NCBI GenBank assembly: GCA_029850585.1
Contig: JARCRQ010000030.1
Span: 1-64,000, forward strand
Length of the DNA stretch: 64,000 nucleotides
Reading direction: 5' to 3'
DNA from: Sideroxydans sp.
GTDB taxonomy: Bacteria > Pseudomonadota > Gammaproteobacteria > Burkholderiales > Gallionellaceae
Below the pieces are notes generated by a model. The model ran no database searches. It had not been told where the DNA came from and worked only from the letters and a program-made list of their open reading frames with translations. Both the position numbers and the translations under genes were made by a program. Below, piece after piece: positions 25,446 to 34,670 of the stretch (position 1 is its first letter; each line of letters starts with the position of its first letter).

Positions 25446-26273
25446 TTAAATAATCCGCAGCGACAAGTCCAAAGCGTGGACATCTTTAGTCAGCGCGCCG
25501 ATGGAAATTCTATCTACGCCTGTTAAGGCAACCTCGCGCAAGGTCGCTGTCGTGATGCCACCTGAGGCTTCGAGTTGCGCACGTTGTGCGTTGAGTGCTA
25601 CCGCCGCGACGAGCGTTTCGAGGTCGAAGTTGTCTAGCAAAATCAGCTTCGCGCCCGCCGCCAATGCCTCTTCTAGTTGCTCTAAATTTTCCACTTCGAT
25701 TTGCACCGACACCCCCGCAGGGGCGAGTTGAAAGGCTTGTGCTAATACGGCGGTGATGCCGCCCGCTGCCGCGATATGATTTTCTTTAATCAAAATTCCG
25801 TCGAATAATCCCACGCGCTGGTTGTGTCCGCCGCCGATGGTCACGGCATATTTTTGTGCCGCGCGCATTCCTGGCAACGTCTTGCGCGTGTCCATGATTT
25901 GGACTTGGATATCCGCCACGAGATTGACGTAGTCGCGCGTCTTAGTCGCTGTACCCGACAGCGTTTGCAGCCAGTTCAACGCGCTGCGTTCGGCGGTCAA
26001 TAGGCTGCGCGCCGCGCCACTAATTTCACATAAAGTTTGTCCCGGTTTAATCGCATCGCCGTCTTGCGCTAACCAGTTCACTACGCAATTTTTATCGACT
26101 TGCGCAAAGCATTCATCGAACCACGCTGTGCCGCATAACACGCCAGCATCACGCGTAATCACGCGCGCCGTAGCGAGGCGATTTTCAGCCAATAATTGCA
26201 CGGTTAAATCGCCACTGCCTAGGTCTTCCGCTAGCGAATTTTTGACCTCAAATGTGATGTGCGCTTTTGACAT
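25446..26273 (-). CDS. nadC: Quinolinate phosphoribosyltransferase
   Basis: 275 residues of the carboxylating nicotinate-nucleotide pyrophosphorylase. It joins quinolinate and PRPP to give nicotinate mononucleotide, in de novo NAD synthesis. Diagnostic blocks are AEDLGSGDLTVQ near the N-terminus, ERSALNWLQTLSGTAT, MDTRKTLPGMRAAQKYAV, GGGHNQRVGLFDGILIKENH, and LLDNFDLE with EASGGI near the end, covering quinolinate and PRPP contacts. A minus-strand TATACTCCGCGC sits about 25 bp upstream of the ATG. Confidence 0.95.
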   Translation of the reverse strand: MSKAHITFEVKNSLAEDLGSGDLTVQLLAENRLATARVITRDAGVLCGTAWFDECFAQVDKNCVVNWLAQDGDAIKPGQTLCEISGAARSLLTAERSALNWLQTLSGTATKTRDYVNLVADIQVQIMDTRKTLPGMRAAQKYAVTIGGGHNQRVGLFDGILIKENHIAAAGGITAVLAQAFQLAPAGVSVQIEVENLEQLEEALAAGAKLILLDNFDLETLVAAVALNAQRAQLEASGGITTATLREVALTGVDRISIGALTKDVHALDLSLRII

Positions 26274-26328
26274 AGCTCAACTCCAAAAAAATAAGCGCGG
26301 AGTATAAATGACGCAGGCGGCGCGTCAG

Positions 26329-26356
26329 CTTGAAATTGGCGATTGATGCCCCATTT
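26329..26356 (+). promoter_or_regulatory. Sigma-32 heat-shock promoter of clpB
   Basis: CTTGAAA at 26329-26335 and CCCCATTT at 26349-26356, 13 bases apart, match the RpoH consensus (CTTGAAA, spacer 11-16, CCCCATnT) at every defined position. The clpB ATG is 33 bases downstream. Confidence 0.95.
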
Positions 26357-26388
26357 ACTCAGCAGTTAAATTCTTGAAGGAGGTCGCC

Positions 26389-28971
26389 ATGCGTTTCGAT
26401 AAATTCACCACCCAGTTGCAACAAGCCTTGACTGATGCGCAGAGCCTCGCGGTGGGCGCGGACAATCAATTTATTGAGCCGCAGCATTTACTGTTGGCTT
26501 TGCTGAACGATGCGAATAGCGGCGCAAATTCTTTATTGGCGCGCGCTGGCGGCAATGCCAACGCGCTGAAAACCGCGTTGATAGATGCCGTGTCGCGCTT
26601 GCCTAAAGTTGAAGGACACGACGGCGAAGTGCAGGTTGGACGTGACTTGTCGAACTTGTTCAATATCACCGACAAAGACGCGCAAAAACGCGGCGACCAA
26701 TTTATTGCCAGCGAATTATTTTTGCTGGCATTGACCAGCGATAAAGGCGAGTGCGGTCGTTTGTTAAAACAACATGGCGTGGCGCGTGCGCCACTGGAAG
26801 CGGCGATTAACGCGGTGCGCGGCGGCGCGTCGGTAGGCTCATCGGATGCCGAAGGGCAGCGCGAATCGCTGAAAAAATACACGGTGGACTTAACCGAACG
26901 TGCGCGCATGGGCAAGCTCGATCCGGTCATCGGTCGCGATGACGAAATTCGCCGCGCCATACAGGTGTTGCAACGCCGCACCAAAAATAATCCGGTGTTA
27001 ATCGGCGAACCGGGTGTGGGTAAAACTGCCATCGTCGAAGGCTTGGCGCAGCGCATCGTAGAAGGCGAAGTGCCGGAATCGCTCAAGGGTAAAAAAGTCC
27101 TGAGCTTGGATATGGCAGCGTTGTTGGCGGGCGCAAAATATCGTGGCGATTTTGAAGAGCGGCTGAAAAATGTGCTCAAAGAATTGGCGATGGATGAAGG
27201 TCAAAGCATTGTGTTTATCGACGAGTTGCACACCATGGTCGGCGCGGGCAAAGCCGAGGGCGCGATGGACGCGGGCAATATGTTGAAGCCCGCGCTGGCG
27301 CGTGGTGAATTGCATTGCATAGGCGCGACCACGCTGGATGAATATCGTCGTTATGTAGAGAAAGATGCCGCCTTGGAACGCCGTTTCCAAAAGGTGTTGG
27401 TGGATGAACCTTCGGTGGAATCGACCATCGCGATTTTGCGCGGACTGAAAGATAAATACGAAGCGCATCACACGGGTGTGACCATCACCGACCCCGCGAT
27501 TATTGCGGCGGCGGAGCTTTCCCATCGTTATATCAGCGACCGTTTTTTGCCCGATAAAGCGATTGATTTAATCGACGAAGCGGCGGCGCGCATGAAGATG
27601 GAAAATGAATCCACGCCTGAAGTCATCGACAAGCTCGACCGTCGCATTATTCAGCTCAAAATTGAGCGCGAGGCGATGAAAAAAGAGAAAGACGAAGCCT
27701 CGAAAAAACGCATCCAGCTTATTGAAGATGAGCTGCTGAAACTGCAACGCGAAGCCAACGATTTGAAAGAAATCCTCAAGGCGGAAAAGAGCGTGGCACA
27801 AGGCGCGGCGGATGTGAAAAAAGAAATTGAAGCGGTTAAAAACGACATCGCCAAATTGCAACGCGAAGGCAAGTTGGAACAAGTCGCCGAATTGCAATAC
27901 AGCAAGTTGCCGCAACTCGAAGCGAAATTAAAAGAGGCGGCGCAAGCCGAAGAACAAAGCGATAAATCGCAACATCGCTTGCTGCGCACTCATGTGGGTG
28001 CGGAAGAAATCGCCGAAGTGGTGAGCCGCGCGACGGGCATACCGGTGGCGAAAATGCTGACGGGTGAGCGCGACAAATTGCTCAAGATGGAAGATAAATT
28101 GCATGAGCGCGTGGTGGGTCAAGATGAAGCGGTGCGCTTGGTCTCTGACGCGATACGTCGCTCGCGTTCGGGGCTTTCTGACCCGAATAAACCGTATGGT
28201 TCGTTCTTGTTTTTGGGTCCGACTGGCGTGGGCAAGACCGAGTTGTGTAAAGCCTTGGCGGGCTTTATGTTCGACTCGGAAGATCATCTCATCCGCATCG
28301 ACATGAGCGAGTACATGGAGAAACATTCGGTGGCGCGTTTAATCGGCGCGCCACCTGGTTATGTTGGCTATGAGGAAGGCGGCGGCTTGACTGAAGCGGT
28401 GCGGCGCAAACCGTACTCCGTCATCTTGTTGGACGAGGTTGAGAAAGCTCATCCAGACGTGTTTAACGTGCTGTTACAGGCGTTGGACGATGGGCGTATG
28501 ACCGATGGTCAAGGACGCACCGTGGACTTCAAAAACACCGTGATTGTGATGACCTCGAATCTCGGTTCGCAAATGATTCAGCAGATGCAGGGTGACGATT
28601 ATCAAGTCATCAAACTGGCGGTGATGGGCGAAGTCAAAACCTATTTCCGTCCTGAATTTATCAACCGCATCGACGAAGTAGTGGTGTTCCATGCGCTGGA
28701 CGAAAAGAACATTAAGTCCATCGCGCGCATCCAGTTGCAATACTTGGAAAAACGCCTCGCCGCGATGGAGATGAATTTGACTATCAGCGATGCCGCATTG
28801 GCAGAAATTGCCACGGCAGGATTCGACCCCGTGTATGGCGCAAGACCGTTAAAACGTGCCATCCAAGCGCAGTTGGAAAACCCGCTGGCGAAATTGATAT
28901 TGGAAGGTCGCTATGCCGCGAAAGACACCATCAATGTGGATTGCAAAGGCGGCGTAATGAAGTTCGCGTGA
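26389..28971 (+). CDS. clpB: ATP-dependent disaggregase ClpB
   Basis: 860 residues from the ATG at 26389, preceded by GGAGG; the track start includes that ribosome site. Order: Clp N-domain (1-150), AAA+ 1 with Walker [11 protein letters not shown] and Walker B IVFIDELH, a coiled-coil middle domain (about 410-525, rich in KKE/EAK heptads), AAA+ 2 with GPTGVGKTE and [11 protein letters not shown], and a C-terminal cap ([15 protein letters not shown]). ClpB with DnaK extracts proteins from aggregates. A perfect RpoH promoter drives it as a single gene, closed by a terminator. Confidence 0.98.
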   Translation: MRFDKFTTQLQQALTDAQSLAVGADNQFIEPQHLLLALLNDANSGANSLLARAGGNANALKTALIDAVSRLPKVEGHDGEVQVGRDLSNLFNITDKDAQKRGDQFIASELFLLALTSDKGECGRLLKQHGVARAPLEAAINAVRGGASVGSSDAEGQRESLKKYTVDLTERARMGKLDPVIGRDDEIRRAIQVLQRRTKNNPVLIGEPGVGKTAIVEGLAQRIVEGEVPESLKGKKVLSLDMAALLAGAKYRGDFEERLKNVLKELAMDEGQSIVFIDELHTMVGAGKAEGAMDAGNMLKPALARGELHCIGATTLDEYRRYVEKDAALERRFQKVLVDEPSVESTIAILRGLKDKYEAHHTGVTITDPAIIAAAELSHRYISDRFLPDKAIDLIDEAAARMKMENESTPEVIDKLDRRIIQLKIEREAMKKEKDEASKKRIQLIEDELLKLQREANDLKEILKAEKSVAQGAADVKKEIEAVKNDIAKLQREGKLEQVAELQYSKLPQLEAKLKEAAQAEEQSDKSQHRLLRTHVGAEEIAEVVSRATGIPVAKMLTGERDKLLKMEDKLHERVVGQDEAVRLVSDAIRRSRSGLSDPNKPYGSFLFLGPTGVGKTELCKALAGFMFDSEDHLIRIDMSEYMEKHSVARLIGAPPGYVGYEEGGGLTEAVRRKPYSVILLDEVEKAHPDVFNVLLQALDDGRMTDGQGRTVDFKNTVIVMTSNLGSQMIQQMQGDDYQVIKLAVMGEVKTYFRPEFINRIDEVVVFHALDEKNIKSIARIQLQYLEKRLAAMEMNLTISDAALAEIATAGFDPVYGARPLKRAIQAQLENPLAKLILEGRYAAKDTINVDCKGGVMKFA

Positions 28972-28988
28972 GTTGATTTCAGGTGAAT

Positions 28989-29020
28989 AAAAAAATCCCC
29001 GTTTTGAGCGGGGATTTTTT
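28989..29020 (+). terminator. Intrinsic terminator after clpB
   Basis: AAAAAATCCCCG / CGGGGATTTTTT with a 7-base loop, 18 bp after the clpB stop. Symmetric A and T runs allow use on both strands. Confidence 0.93.
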
Positions 29021-29035
29021 ATGGCAGCTAAACCG

Positions 29036-29173
29036 CTAATGAGTCGTAACGGGGGGGATTAGCGGCTGAACATCGTGGCTATGTTTTTTGATGCTCTTCG
29101 CCAGCTTCTTTTCCTTTGGTGTCATCAAAGGTTTCTTTTTCGTGTCGCGACTTGAATGTTGTGACTTAGACAT
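29036..29173 (-). CDS. Small basic protein, 45 residues
   Basis: Too short for the ORF track. The ATG at 29173 has AAGGAG seven bases upstream. The product starts MSKSQHSSRDTKKKPLMTPK and contains KEKKLAKSIKKH before ending QPLIPPVTTH. It is Lys/Ser/His-rich and probably disordered; I recall similar tiny proteins with a KKPLLTPKEKKAAK core in other betaproteobacteria, function unknown. The strong ribosome site and that core support it being a real gene. It is followed on the minus strand by the clpB terminator. Confidence 0.7.
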   Translation of the reverse strand: MSKSQHSSRDTKKKPLMTPKEKKLAKSIKKHSHDVQPLIPPVTTH

Positions 29174-29262
29174 AATCGAACTCCTTAAAGGGTTAAGAAA
29201 TGTTGCGATTTGATGCTACGCCACTCGCCCGATTTTGTCTGGTGATTGTTTTGCGCGCCCGA

Positions 29263-30102
29263 CTAACTCCCCATCGCCTCGCCCATGCGGATAGCTTGCG
29301 TGGGTTGCCAGGCGGGATTGAAGCTCAGGGTGTTTTTTGGGAACAGCATCACCACCGTAGAACCTAACAAAAAGCGTCCCATTTCTTCGCCTTGTTGCAA
29401 GGTAATTTGCTGGTCGTCATAACGCCATTCGCGCACGCTGCCAGAACGCGGCGGGTTGACCATGCCGTGCCACACCGTTGCCATGCTGCCGACGATGGTC
29501 GCGCCCACTAGCGTCAAAACGAACTGACCAAACTCGCTATCGAACACGCACACCACGCGTTCGTTGCGCGCGAACAAGCCCGGCACGCCGCGTGCGGTGG
29601 TGGGGTTCACCGAAAATAAATCGCCCGGCACATAAATCATGCGGCGCAAGCGTCCCGCGCAAGGCATATGAATGCGGTGGTAATCCTTGGGGCTGAGGTA
29701 CAGCGTGGCAAAGCTGCCGTCATTAAATTGCGCGGCGAGTTCGGCATCACCGCCGACCAGTGCCGTCGTAGTGTAACTGTGTCCCTTGGCTTGAAAAATA
29801 CTGTCGCGCTCAATGTTACCGAATTGGCTAATCGCGCCATCGACTGGGCAAATAAATTTTGCATTAGTGAGAGGGCGCGCACCCTCGCGCAACGGGCGCG
29901 TAAAGAACTCGTTGAAGCTCGCATAACTGGCGATGTCAGGGTTTGCCGCTTCCTGCATATTGACTTGGTAGCGTGCCACAAAACGGCGTATCACTGAGGT
30001 GGTCAGACTCCCCAAGCGCGCACTGGCGAACTTGCCCGCCAGTATCGTGAGTAATTGTTTGGGCATCAGGTATTGCGGCAACACAGCTAAAAAATCAGAC
30101 AC
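29263..30102 (-). CDS. psd: Phosphatidylserine decarboxylase proenzyme
   Basis: 279 residues, the usual length of the proteobacterial proenzyme. It self-cleaves at the LGST motif (GRFLLGSTVVMLFPK, near residue 245) to give a small pyruvoyl-bearing alpha chain and a large beta chain. Other family blocks are FNEFFTRPLREGARP, CPVDGAISQFG, LSPKDYHRIHMPCAG and FARNERVV. The membrane enzyme turns phosphatidylserine into phosphatidylethanolamine. TATAATCCGCGCC on the minus strand 23 bp upstream is the likely -10. Confidence 0.95.
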   Translation of the reverse strand: MSDFLAVLPQYLMPKQLLTILAGKFASARLGSLTTSVIRRFVARYQVNMQEAANPDIASYASFNEFFTRPLREGARPLTNAKFICPVDGAISQFGNIERDSIFQAKGHSYTTTALVGGDAELAAQFNDGSFATLYLSPKDYHRIHMPCAGRLRRMIYVPGDLFSVNPTTARGVPGLFARNERVVCVFDSEFGQFVLTLVGATIVGSMATVWHGMVNPPRSGSVREWRYDDQQITLQQGEEMGRFLLGSTVVMLFPKNTLSFNPAWQPTQAIRMGEAMGS

Positions 30103-30124
30103 GATAAATTCCTCGTTAGAAAAG

Positions 30125-30137
30125 GGCGCGGATTATA
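30125..30137 (-). promoter_or_regulatory. Putative -10 element for psd
   Basis: TATAATCCGCGCC on the minus strand, followed by a short leader to the psd start. Same 13-mer as at queD and panD. A convincing -35 is not visible. Confidence 0.5.
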
Positions 30138-30172
30138 ACGGCGTGGGGGAAAGTCATCGCGCTGATGTGCGC

Positions 30173-31330
30173 TTATTCCATGCTGTTTGCAGCAGGAATA
30201 GCAACTTTTACGCTACTAGTGAACCCCACTTTTTGACTGCGATTTTGTTTTTCTGCACGGGCGCGTAACTGCCCACACGCGCCTTCGATTTCTTGTCCCG
30301 CCGAGTCGCGGATGCGCGCCAAAATGCCGTGTTGCTTGAGCATCTGCACCATCGCCTCGGTGCGCTCAATAGAGGGACGTTGAAAGTTGAGCCCATCCAC
30401 CGCATTGAACGGAATGAAATTCATCATCGCGTGTTTATCTTTTAGTAGCCGCGCAATGCCCGCCAGTTCAGCATCGCTGTCGTTCACGCCCGCGATTAAC
30501 GTCCATTGATATTGCACGGGATAGCCCGTCGCGCGCGCATAGGCTTCGCCGTGTTCCACCAGTTTTTCTATCGGCATGGGCGGCGCATTCGGCAACAACT
30601 GCGCGCGTAGTGTTGCATCGGTGCTGTGCAACGAAATCGCCAATGCGGGTTTCACCAGATGCTGCGCGAGTCGTGCAAAAACACGCTCATCGCCTACTGT
30701 AGAAAGCACTAAATTTTTATGTCCGATGTTGCCTTGCGTGCCAAGCAGCGCAATGGCTTCTAGCACATTGTCGAGATTATGCGCAGGCTCGCCCATACCC
30801 ATAAAAACCACCTTGCTCACAGCACGCTGGCGACGTGCCAACACCACTTGCGCGACGATTTCTAAGCTATCTAATTGTCGTATCAGTCCCGCGCGTCCGC
30901 TCATACAAAACACACAACCGATCGCGCAACCGACTTGTGTCGAAATGCACAAGCCGCCGCGTGGCAGCAACACACTTTCTGCCATCTGTCCGTCATGCAA
31001 TTCCACCAATAAACGCGCCACATTATTGGCTGATGCGCGTAGCGCGGCGTTGGCCCCCTCTACCGCTTTGCGGGGGAGGGTTAGGGTGGGGGATTGGTCA
31101 TGAATTTTATGACCATCCGCCAAATGCGTACTCGCCAAGCGCGCCAAGCCATTTAGCTCGTATTCAAGCGCGGGTAATTCATTGCGTAATGCCAGTGGAA
31201 AAAAGTTTTCCGCTGGGCTGTGTACTCTGTCGTAAGAGGCGATTTGCAGCCAGCCGCGCAGCAGTCGATCGGCGTGGCAAGGTTTGCAGCCTAAGGCTTG
31301 TAAGCGTTGCTGGAGTTGGGCTATGCGCAT
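30173..31330 (-). CDS. RlmN-like radical SAM RNA methyltransferase
   Basis: 385 residues. Radical SAM cluster motif CAIGCVFC (C-x3-C-x2-C), preceded by the RlmN block GQMAESVLLPRGGLCISTQVG, and followed by VFMGMGEPAHNLDNV, LVLSTVG and ALAISLHS. The second methyl-carrying Cys is in EIEGACGQLRAR. RlmN methylates A2503 of 23S rRNA and A37 of some tRNAs; this looks like a divergent RlmN-family member, so the exact target is uncertain. About residues 79-98 (SPTLTLPRKAVEGANAAL) are encoded by a dispersed GC-rich repeat inserted in frame, in a region where RlmN has a short variable strand. Confidence 0.88.
   Translation of the reverse strand: MRIAQLQQRLQALGCKPCHADRLLRGWLQIASYDRVHSPAENFFPLALRNELPALEYELNGLARLASTHLADGHKIHDQSPTLTLPRKAVEGANAALRASANNVARLLVELHDGQMAESVLLPRGGLCISTQVGCAIGCVFCMSGRAGLIRQLDSLEIVAQVVLARRQRAVSKVVFMGMGEPAHNLDNVLEAIALLGTQGNIGHKNLVLSTVGDERVFARLAQHLVKPALAISLHSTDATLRAQLLPNAPPMPIEKLVEHGEAYARATGYPVQYQWTLIAGVNDSDAELAGIARLLKDKHAMMNFIPFNAVDGLNFQRPSIERTEAMVQMLKQHGILARIRDSAGQEIEGACGQLRARAEKQNRSQKVGFTSSVKVAIPAANSME
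31051..31096. repeat. GC-rich dispersed repeat inside the rlmN-like gene
   Basis: On the minus strand CCCCCACCCTAACCCTCCCC runs into GCAAAGCGGTAGAGGGGGC. The CCCTCCCCCGC / G..GAGGGGG arms make an imperfect hairpin. This sequence type is a common intergenic repeat in proteobacteria; here it lies within a reading frame, which stays open. Confidence 0.7.
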
Positions 31331-31364
31331 CAGCGAGGGTGATAATTTTTAGGGCGGCGTGATT

Positions 31365-31391
31365 AAAAAAGCCCCGCTATGTTAGTGGGGC
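31365..31391 (-). terminator. Intrinsic terminator
   Basis: On the minus strand GCCCCACTA / TAGCGGGGC (one mismatch, 3-base loop) followed by TTTTTT. It closes the 23-residue small gene upstream of the rlmN-like gene. Confidence 0.88.
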
Positions 31392-31415
31392 TAGTCTGTC
31401 TTTATGGGCTAAAAA

Positions 31416-31487
31416 TTAAACCGCAGGTGGCGGCGTTTTCTTGGGTTTTTTCACTTCTTTGTTTTTGCGTTGTTGACCTTTTGCCAT
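31416..31487 (-). CDS. Tiny basic protein, 23 residues
   Basis: Below the ORF-track limit. ATG at 31487 with AAGGAG seven bases upstream; the product is MAKGQQRKNKEVKKPKKTPP followed by PAV. A MAKGQxRxNKExKKPKK pattern is familiar from many proteobacterial genomes as a conserved micro-protein of unknown role, probably nucleic-acid binding by charge. It has its own downstream terminator. Confidence 0.75.
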   Translation of the reverse strand: MAKGQQRKNKEVKKPKKTPPPAV

Positions 31488-31557
31488 GATGCTTCTCCTT
31501 GTGTTTGGGTGCGCGCATCTTAATACGCGCGAAATTTTTTTGCTAAATTTTTGCTAA

Positions 31558-31746
31558 TTATTTTTGTGCGTCTATGGCTTGTTGTTGTGCCGCATTTTGT
31601 TGTTGCAGTAGCCCTTCCACCGCTTTGGCTTTATCTAACGCGTCGCGCGATTCGCTGAATAATTTTGGCGTAGGCGCGGGGCTGTCGTTAGGGCTGCACG
31701 CGCTTAAACAGACTAAGCAAAAAGTAATGAGAATCGAGTAGTTCAT
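31558..31746 (-). CDS. Small lipoprotein
   Basis: 62 residues. Signal II with lipobox LSAC (LITFCLVCLSACSPND), then a Pro-rich spacer and a short helix DALDKAKAVEGLLQQQNAAQQQAIDAQ, likely coiled-coil. The residue after the lipid Cys is Ser, predicting outer-membrane retention. AGGAG precedes the ATG by five bases. No recognised family; the gene is downstream of the broken mnmH on the same strand. Confidence 0.75.
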   Translation of the reverse strand: MNYSILITFCLVCLSACSPNDSPAPTPKLFSESRDALDKAKAVEGLLQQQNAAQQQAIDAQK

Positions 31747-31776
31747 GGCTGCTCCTTAAAATTTTAGGTTGATTCA

Positions 31777-32815
31777 TTAGCGGCGGATTAAATGTTGTGC
31801 TGCACGGCTTAATGCGGTGGGGGAAATGTCGTTGATGGCAAGGGTTTCGGCTTGATTTAACTGTGGGTAATGCAAACCTTGCGAGCGTGCGTAACCTGGG
31901 TCGTAATGGAGTGCTAATAACTCAGCGACGAGGCTGTGAAAATCTTTAGCGAGAATGAGTGCTTGCCAATGTTCGATGCGTTTTTTGCCATGAAAACTAT
32001 GCAGAACTTGCAGCAGCGCGATGAGTTTTTGTGGGGCGGCGATGAGGTGTTGATAGTCGGCTAACAGCAGCGCGAGACGCGCCTCCATGCTGGTGGCGAG
32101 CAACACGCAAGGCGCGCTGTGCATGGCTTTGTAGAGGCTAGTCGGTAGCGCGAGCTTGCCGATTTTTTTGCTTTCTGCTTCGACATAAATAGGACGAGCG
32201 ACATCAAATTTTTGCAGTGCGAGTAGCAGCTGTGAGTCGAAATTTTTTTGTGCGGGCTGGGCTTGATTCGGTAAGCCACCTAGCACTGAACCGCGATGCT
32301 GCGCCAAGGATTCGAGGTCTAACACTTGCGCGCCATTAGTTGCCAATGCGTCCAATAAACGGCTCTTGCCTGAGCCTGTTGCGCCGCATACCACGCGATA
32401 ATTAAACTGCGCAGGCAAGTTGTCGAGTTGGCTTAACACCTCGCGGCGATAGGCTTTGTAGCCCCCTTCTAATTTATGCGCCGACCAGCCTACCTGCGCC
32501 AAAATGATGCTCATCGCGCCGCTGCCCGCCGCGCCAGCAATAAATTAACGGCTTCAAGTTTTTTTCATAGTCGCAAAAGCGTGTTTCTAAATGATGCGCG
32601 ATATTTTTTGCCACCAGTGCCGCGCCGACTTTGCGCGCTTCAAACGGTGAGACTTGCTTGTATAAAGTGCCGACGACAATGCGTTCCTCGTTGGAAAAAA
32701 CCGGACAGTTAATCGCGCCGGGAATGTGATCTTCGGCGAATTCCGCAGGCGTGCGCACGTCGATGATTGCATCGAAATCGTCTAGCTGTGATAAGTTCGC
32801 GGTTCTGAATAACAT
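31777..32815 (-). pseudogene. mnmH: tRNA 2-selenouridine synthase, frameshifted
   Basis: Two overlapping frames together make MnmH/SelU, which swaps sulfur for selenium at the wobble uridine of Lys, Glu and Gln tRNAs. The N-terminal rhodanese (ATG at 32815: [26 protein letters not shown]) keeps the catalytic Cys in YCWRGGQR, then leaves frame; the second frame resumes with MSIILAQVGWSAHKLEGGYKAYRREVL and a P-loop GATGSGKS. The family normally reads RGGQRSGAM at this point, so five bases (CAGCG, in a CAGCGCAGCG context) appear lost near 32512-32530. Adjacent selD is also broken. Either decay of the selenium trait or assembly error. Confidence 0.85.
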
Positions 32816-32832
32816 ACGCAGTGGAAATGAAA

Positions 32833-33845
32833 ATGGACGAAGTGAAGTTAACCCGATTGTCGCACGGTGGCGGATGCGGCTGCAAAATCTCTCCAGCTTT
32901 GCTGCAAGAAATTTTGGGCGAGGCGCAAAAGAAATTACCCTTCCCAAATTTATTAGTTGGCACAGAAAGCGCGGATGACGCGGCGGTGTATCGCTTAAAC
33001 GACGAGCAAGCCATCATCGCCACCACCGACTTTTTTATGCCGATAGTCGATGACGCTTTTGACTTCGGACGCATCGCCGCGACCAATGCCATCTCCGATA
33101 TTTACGCGATGGGCGGCACACCCATCATGGCACTCGCCATCGTCGGGATGCCTATCAACAAAATGTCAGTCGAAACGATCCGCGCGATTTTGCAAGGCGG
33201 CGAAGCAGTGTGCTGCGACGCGGGCATTCTCATCGCGGGCGGACATTCCATAGATGCGCCCGAACCCATCTACGGCTTGGTGGCATTGGGCATCGTCCAT
33301 CCCGATCAGGTGAAAAAAATAGCGCGGCACGCGCGGGTGACGTGCTGATTTTGGGCAAAGGATTAGGCGTGGGCATCCTTGCCGCCGCGCTGAAAAAAGA
33401 ATTATTAAGCGATGTGGGTTACGCGCAACTCATCAATACCACCACGCAACTCAACAAAGTCGGCAGTGAGCTAGCCGTGATGCCAACGGTGCACGCGCTC
33501 ACCGACGTGACGGGCTTCGGACTGCTAGGACACTTGCTAGAAATGTGCCGAGGCGCAGGTCTGACAGCGGAAGTCGAGTTCGCCAAAGTACCTGTTTTGT
33601 CCGAGGCTTTGCCGTTGGCACAACAAGGTATAGGTCCAGGCGCAATCGAGCGAAATATGGCGAGCTACGGACACGAGGTGGACTTTGCGGCGGGTGTGGA
33701 AACGTGGCAACAACGCGTGTTAGCCGACGCACAAACCAGTGGCGGCTTGCTGGTGTCAGTCGCACCCGAAGCGGTGGAAGATGTGCTGAAAAAATTTGCT
33801 GATGCTGGGTTTGTAAATGCGGTGGTGATAGGGGCGATGCGGTAG
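32833..33845 (+). pseudogene. selD: Selenophosphate synthase, frameshifted at an A7 run
   Basis: Frame one starts near 32833 ([20 protein letters not shown], with the catalytic Cys region) and holds the ATP-binding AIM-like fold up to HPDQVKK; frame two (from about 33320) continues [20 protein letters not shown] to the stop at 33845. The switch is at seven A residues (33313-33319): eight would restore one frame of about 337 residues. SelD makes selenophosphate for mnmH, which is divergent and starts only a few bases away. Two upstream starts (GTG 32821, ATG 32827) are possible. A -1 ribosomal or transcriptional slip at the A run could still give full protein. Confidence 0.87.
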
Positions 33846-33868
33846 GGTGAAGCGCGGGTAGCGGTGCG

Positions 33869-34624
33869 CTAACTACAGCGTGCTCGTAAAAATGAAGTTA
33901 TAAGCGAGGGGTGTCCAACTTCTTTAACTTGACTCTGTGCGCGGTATTTCCAGTTTGATTTCGAAAGTGCGTCGTAGTATTCGCTATCTGGAATTGAATT
34001 GCCGTCTACAAACTCTTTGTCGATTAAAAGCCCTTCAGCTGTGAAACGCTGTATTGATGGTCGTAAAGCAATCCTTAATCCACCGTCCGCTAGCTTAGTT
34101 TTAATTTGACCTGCGCATTCAGGGTGCTGCCAATGTTGCCCATTGTCTTTTTGTTTTAATTTCGACTCGCCAGCATGTTGGTTGGACGCATTAAAGATGC
34201 AAGGTGAGTCTGGTGCTTCATCATCTAATTGGGGATCGTTTAGCTCATGCACTTGCTTACTTAAACACAGTAAACAATGTGGTGGATTTTTCCTGGCCAT
34301 AAGCATTTCCAGTGCGTCAATTGCATTGTTACTATCGTCTTCGAGCCTTCCCATCATAGATTTATGGTGTTTAGAAACCCCAAACATACTGCGAGAAAAC
34401 TTACTTAATTCCCGTTGTGCAGCTCGGTAATCTTGCATACGAATTTTCATAGATAAATTTTCGACAGCAACAATGCCGTTGCATGAGGCACACCAGCCAA
34501 TATGCCAGTGCACAGGTATGCGCACGCCACTGTTCAAGACATACTCACGCGTTCCCCAAGTTACCCAATCGCCTTGCTCAAAATCGCAGGCAGTGCAGTA
34601 ATACATCGTTACAGGCCAAGACAT
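33869..34624 (-). CDS. Hypothetical Cys-rich protein
   Basis: 251 residues, not recognised. Three C-x2-C pairs (YYCTACDF at 10-13, GWCASCNG at about 45-48, HCLLCLSK at about 117-120) suggest one or two zinc ribbons; the first two pairs, separated by WGTREYVLNSGVRIPVHW, look like one ribbon. The rest is hydrophilic with helical stretches. AGGAGC precedes the ATG. It begins the second accessory island; base composition is AT-shifted relative to selD. Confidence 0.7.
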   Translation of the reverse strand: MSWPVTMYYCTACDFEQGDWVTWGTREYVLNSGVRIPVHWHIGWCASCNGIVAVENLSMKIRMQDYRAAQRELSKFSRSMFGVSKHHKSMMGRLEDDSNNAIDALEMLMARKNPPHCLLCLSKQVHELNDPQLDDEAPDSPCIFNASNQHAGESKLKQKDNGQHWQHPECAGQIKTKLADGGLRIALRPSIQRFTAEGLLIDKEFVDGNSIPDSEYYDALSKSNWKYRAQSQVKEVGHPSLITSFLRARCS

Positions 34625-34670
34625 TTAAGCTCCTTTTTATGACGCTAATCATGATGAAATCAATTAAATG

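Noticed and set aside
27568-28326. Long minus-strand ORFs antisense to clpB
   Set aside because: No ribosome sites and composition typical of shadows of a biased coding strand.
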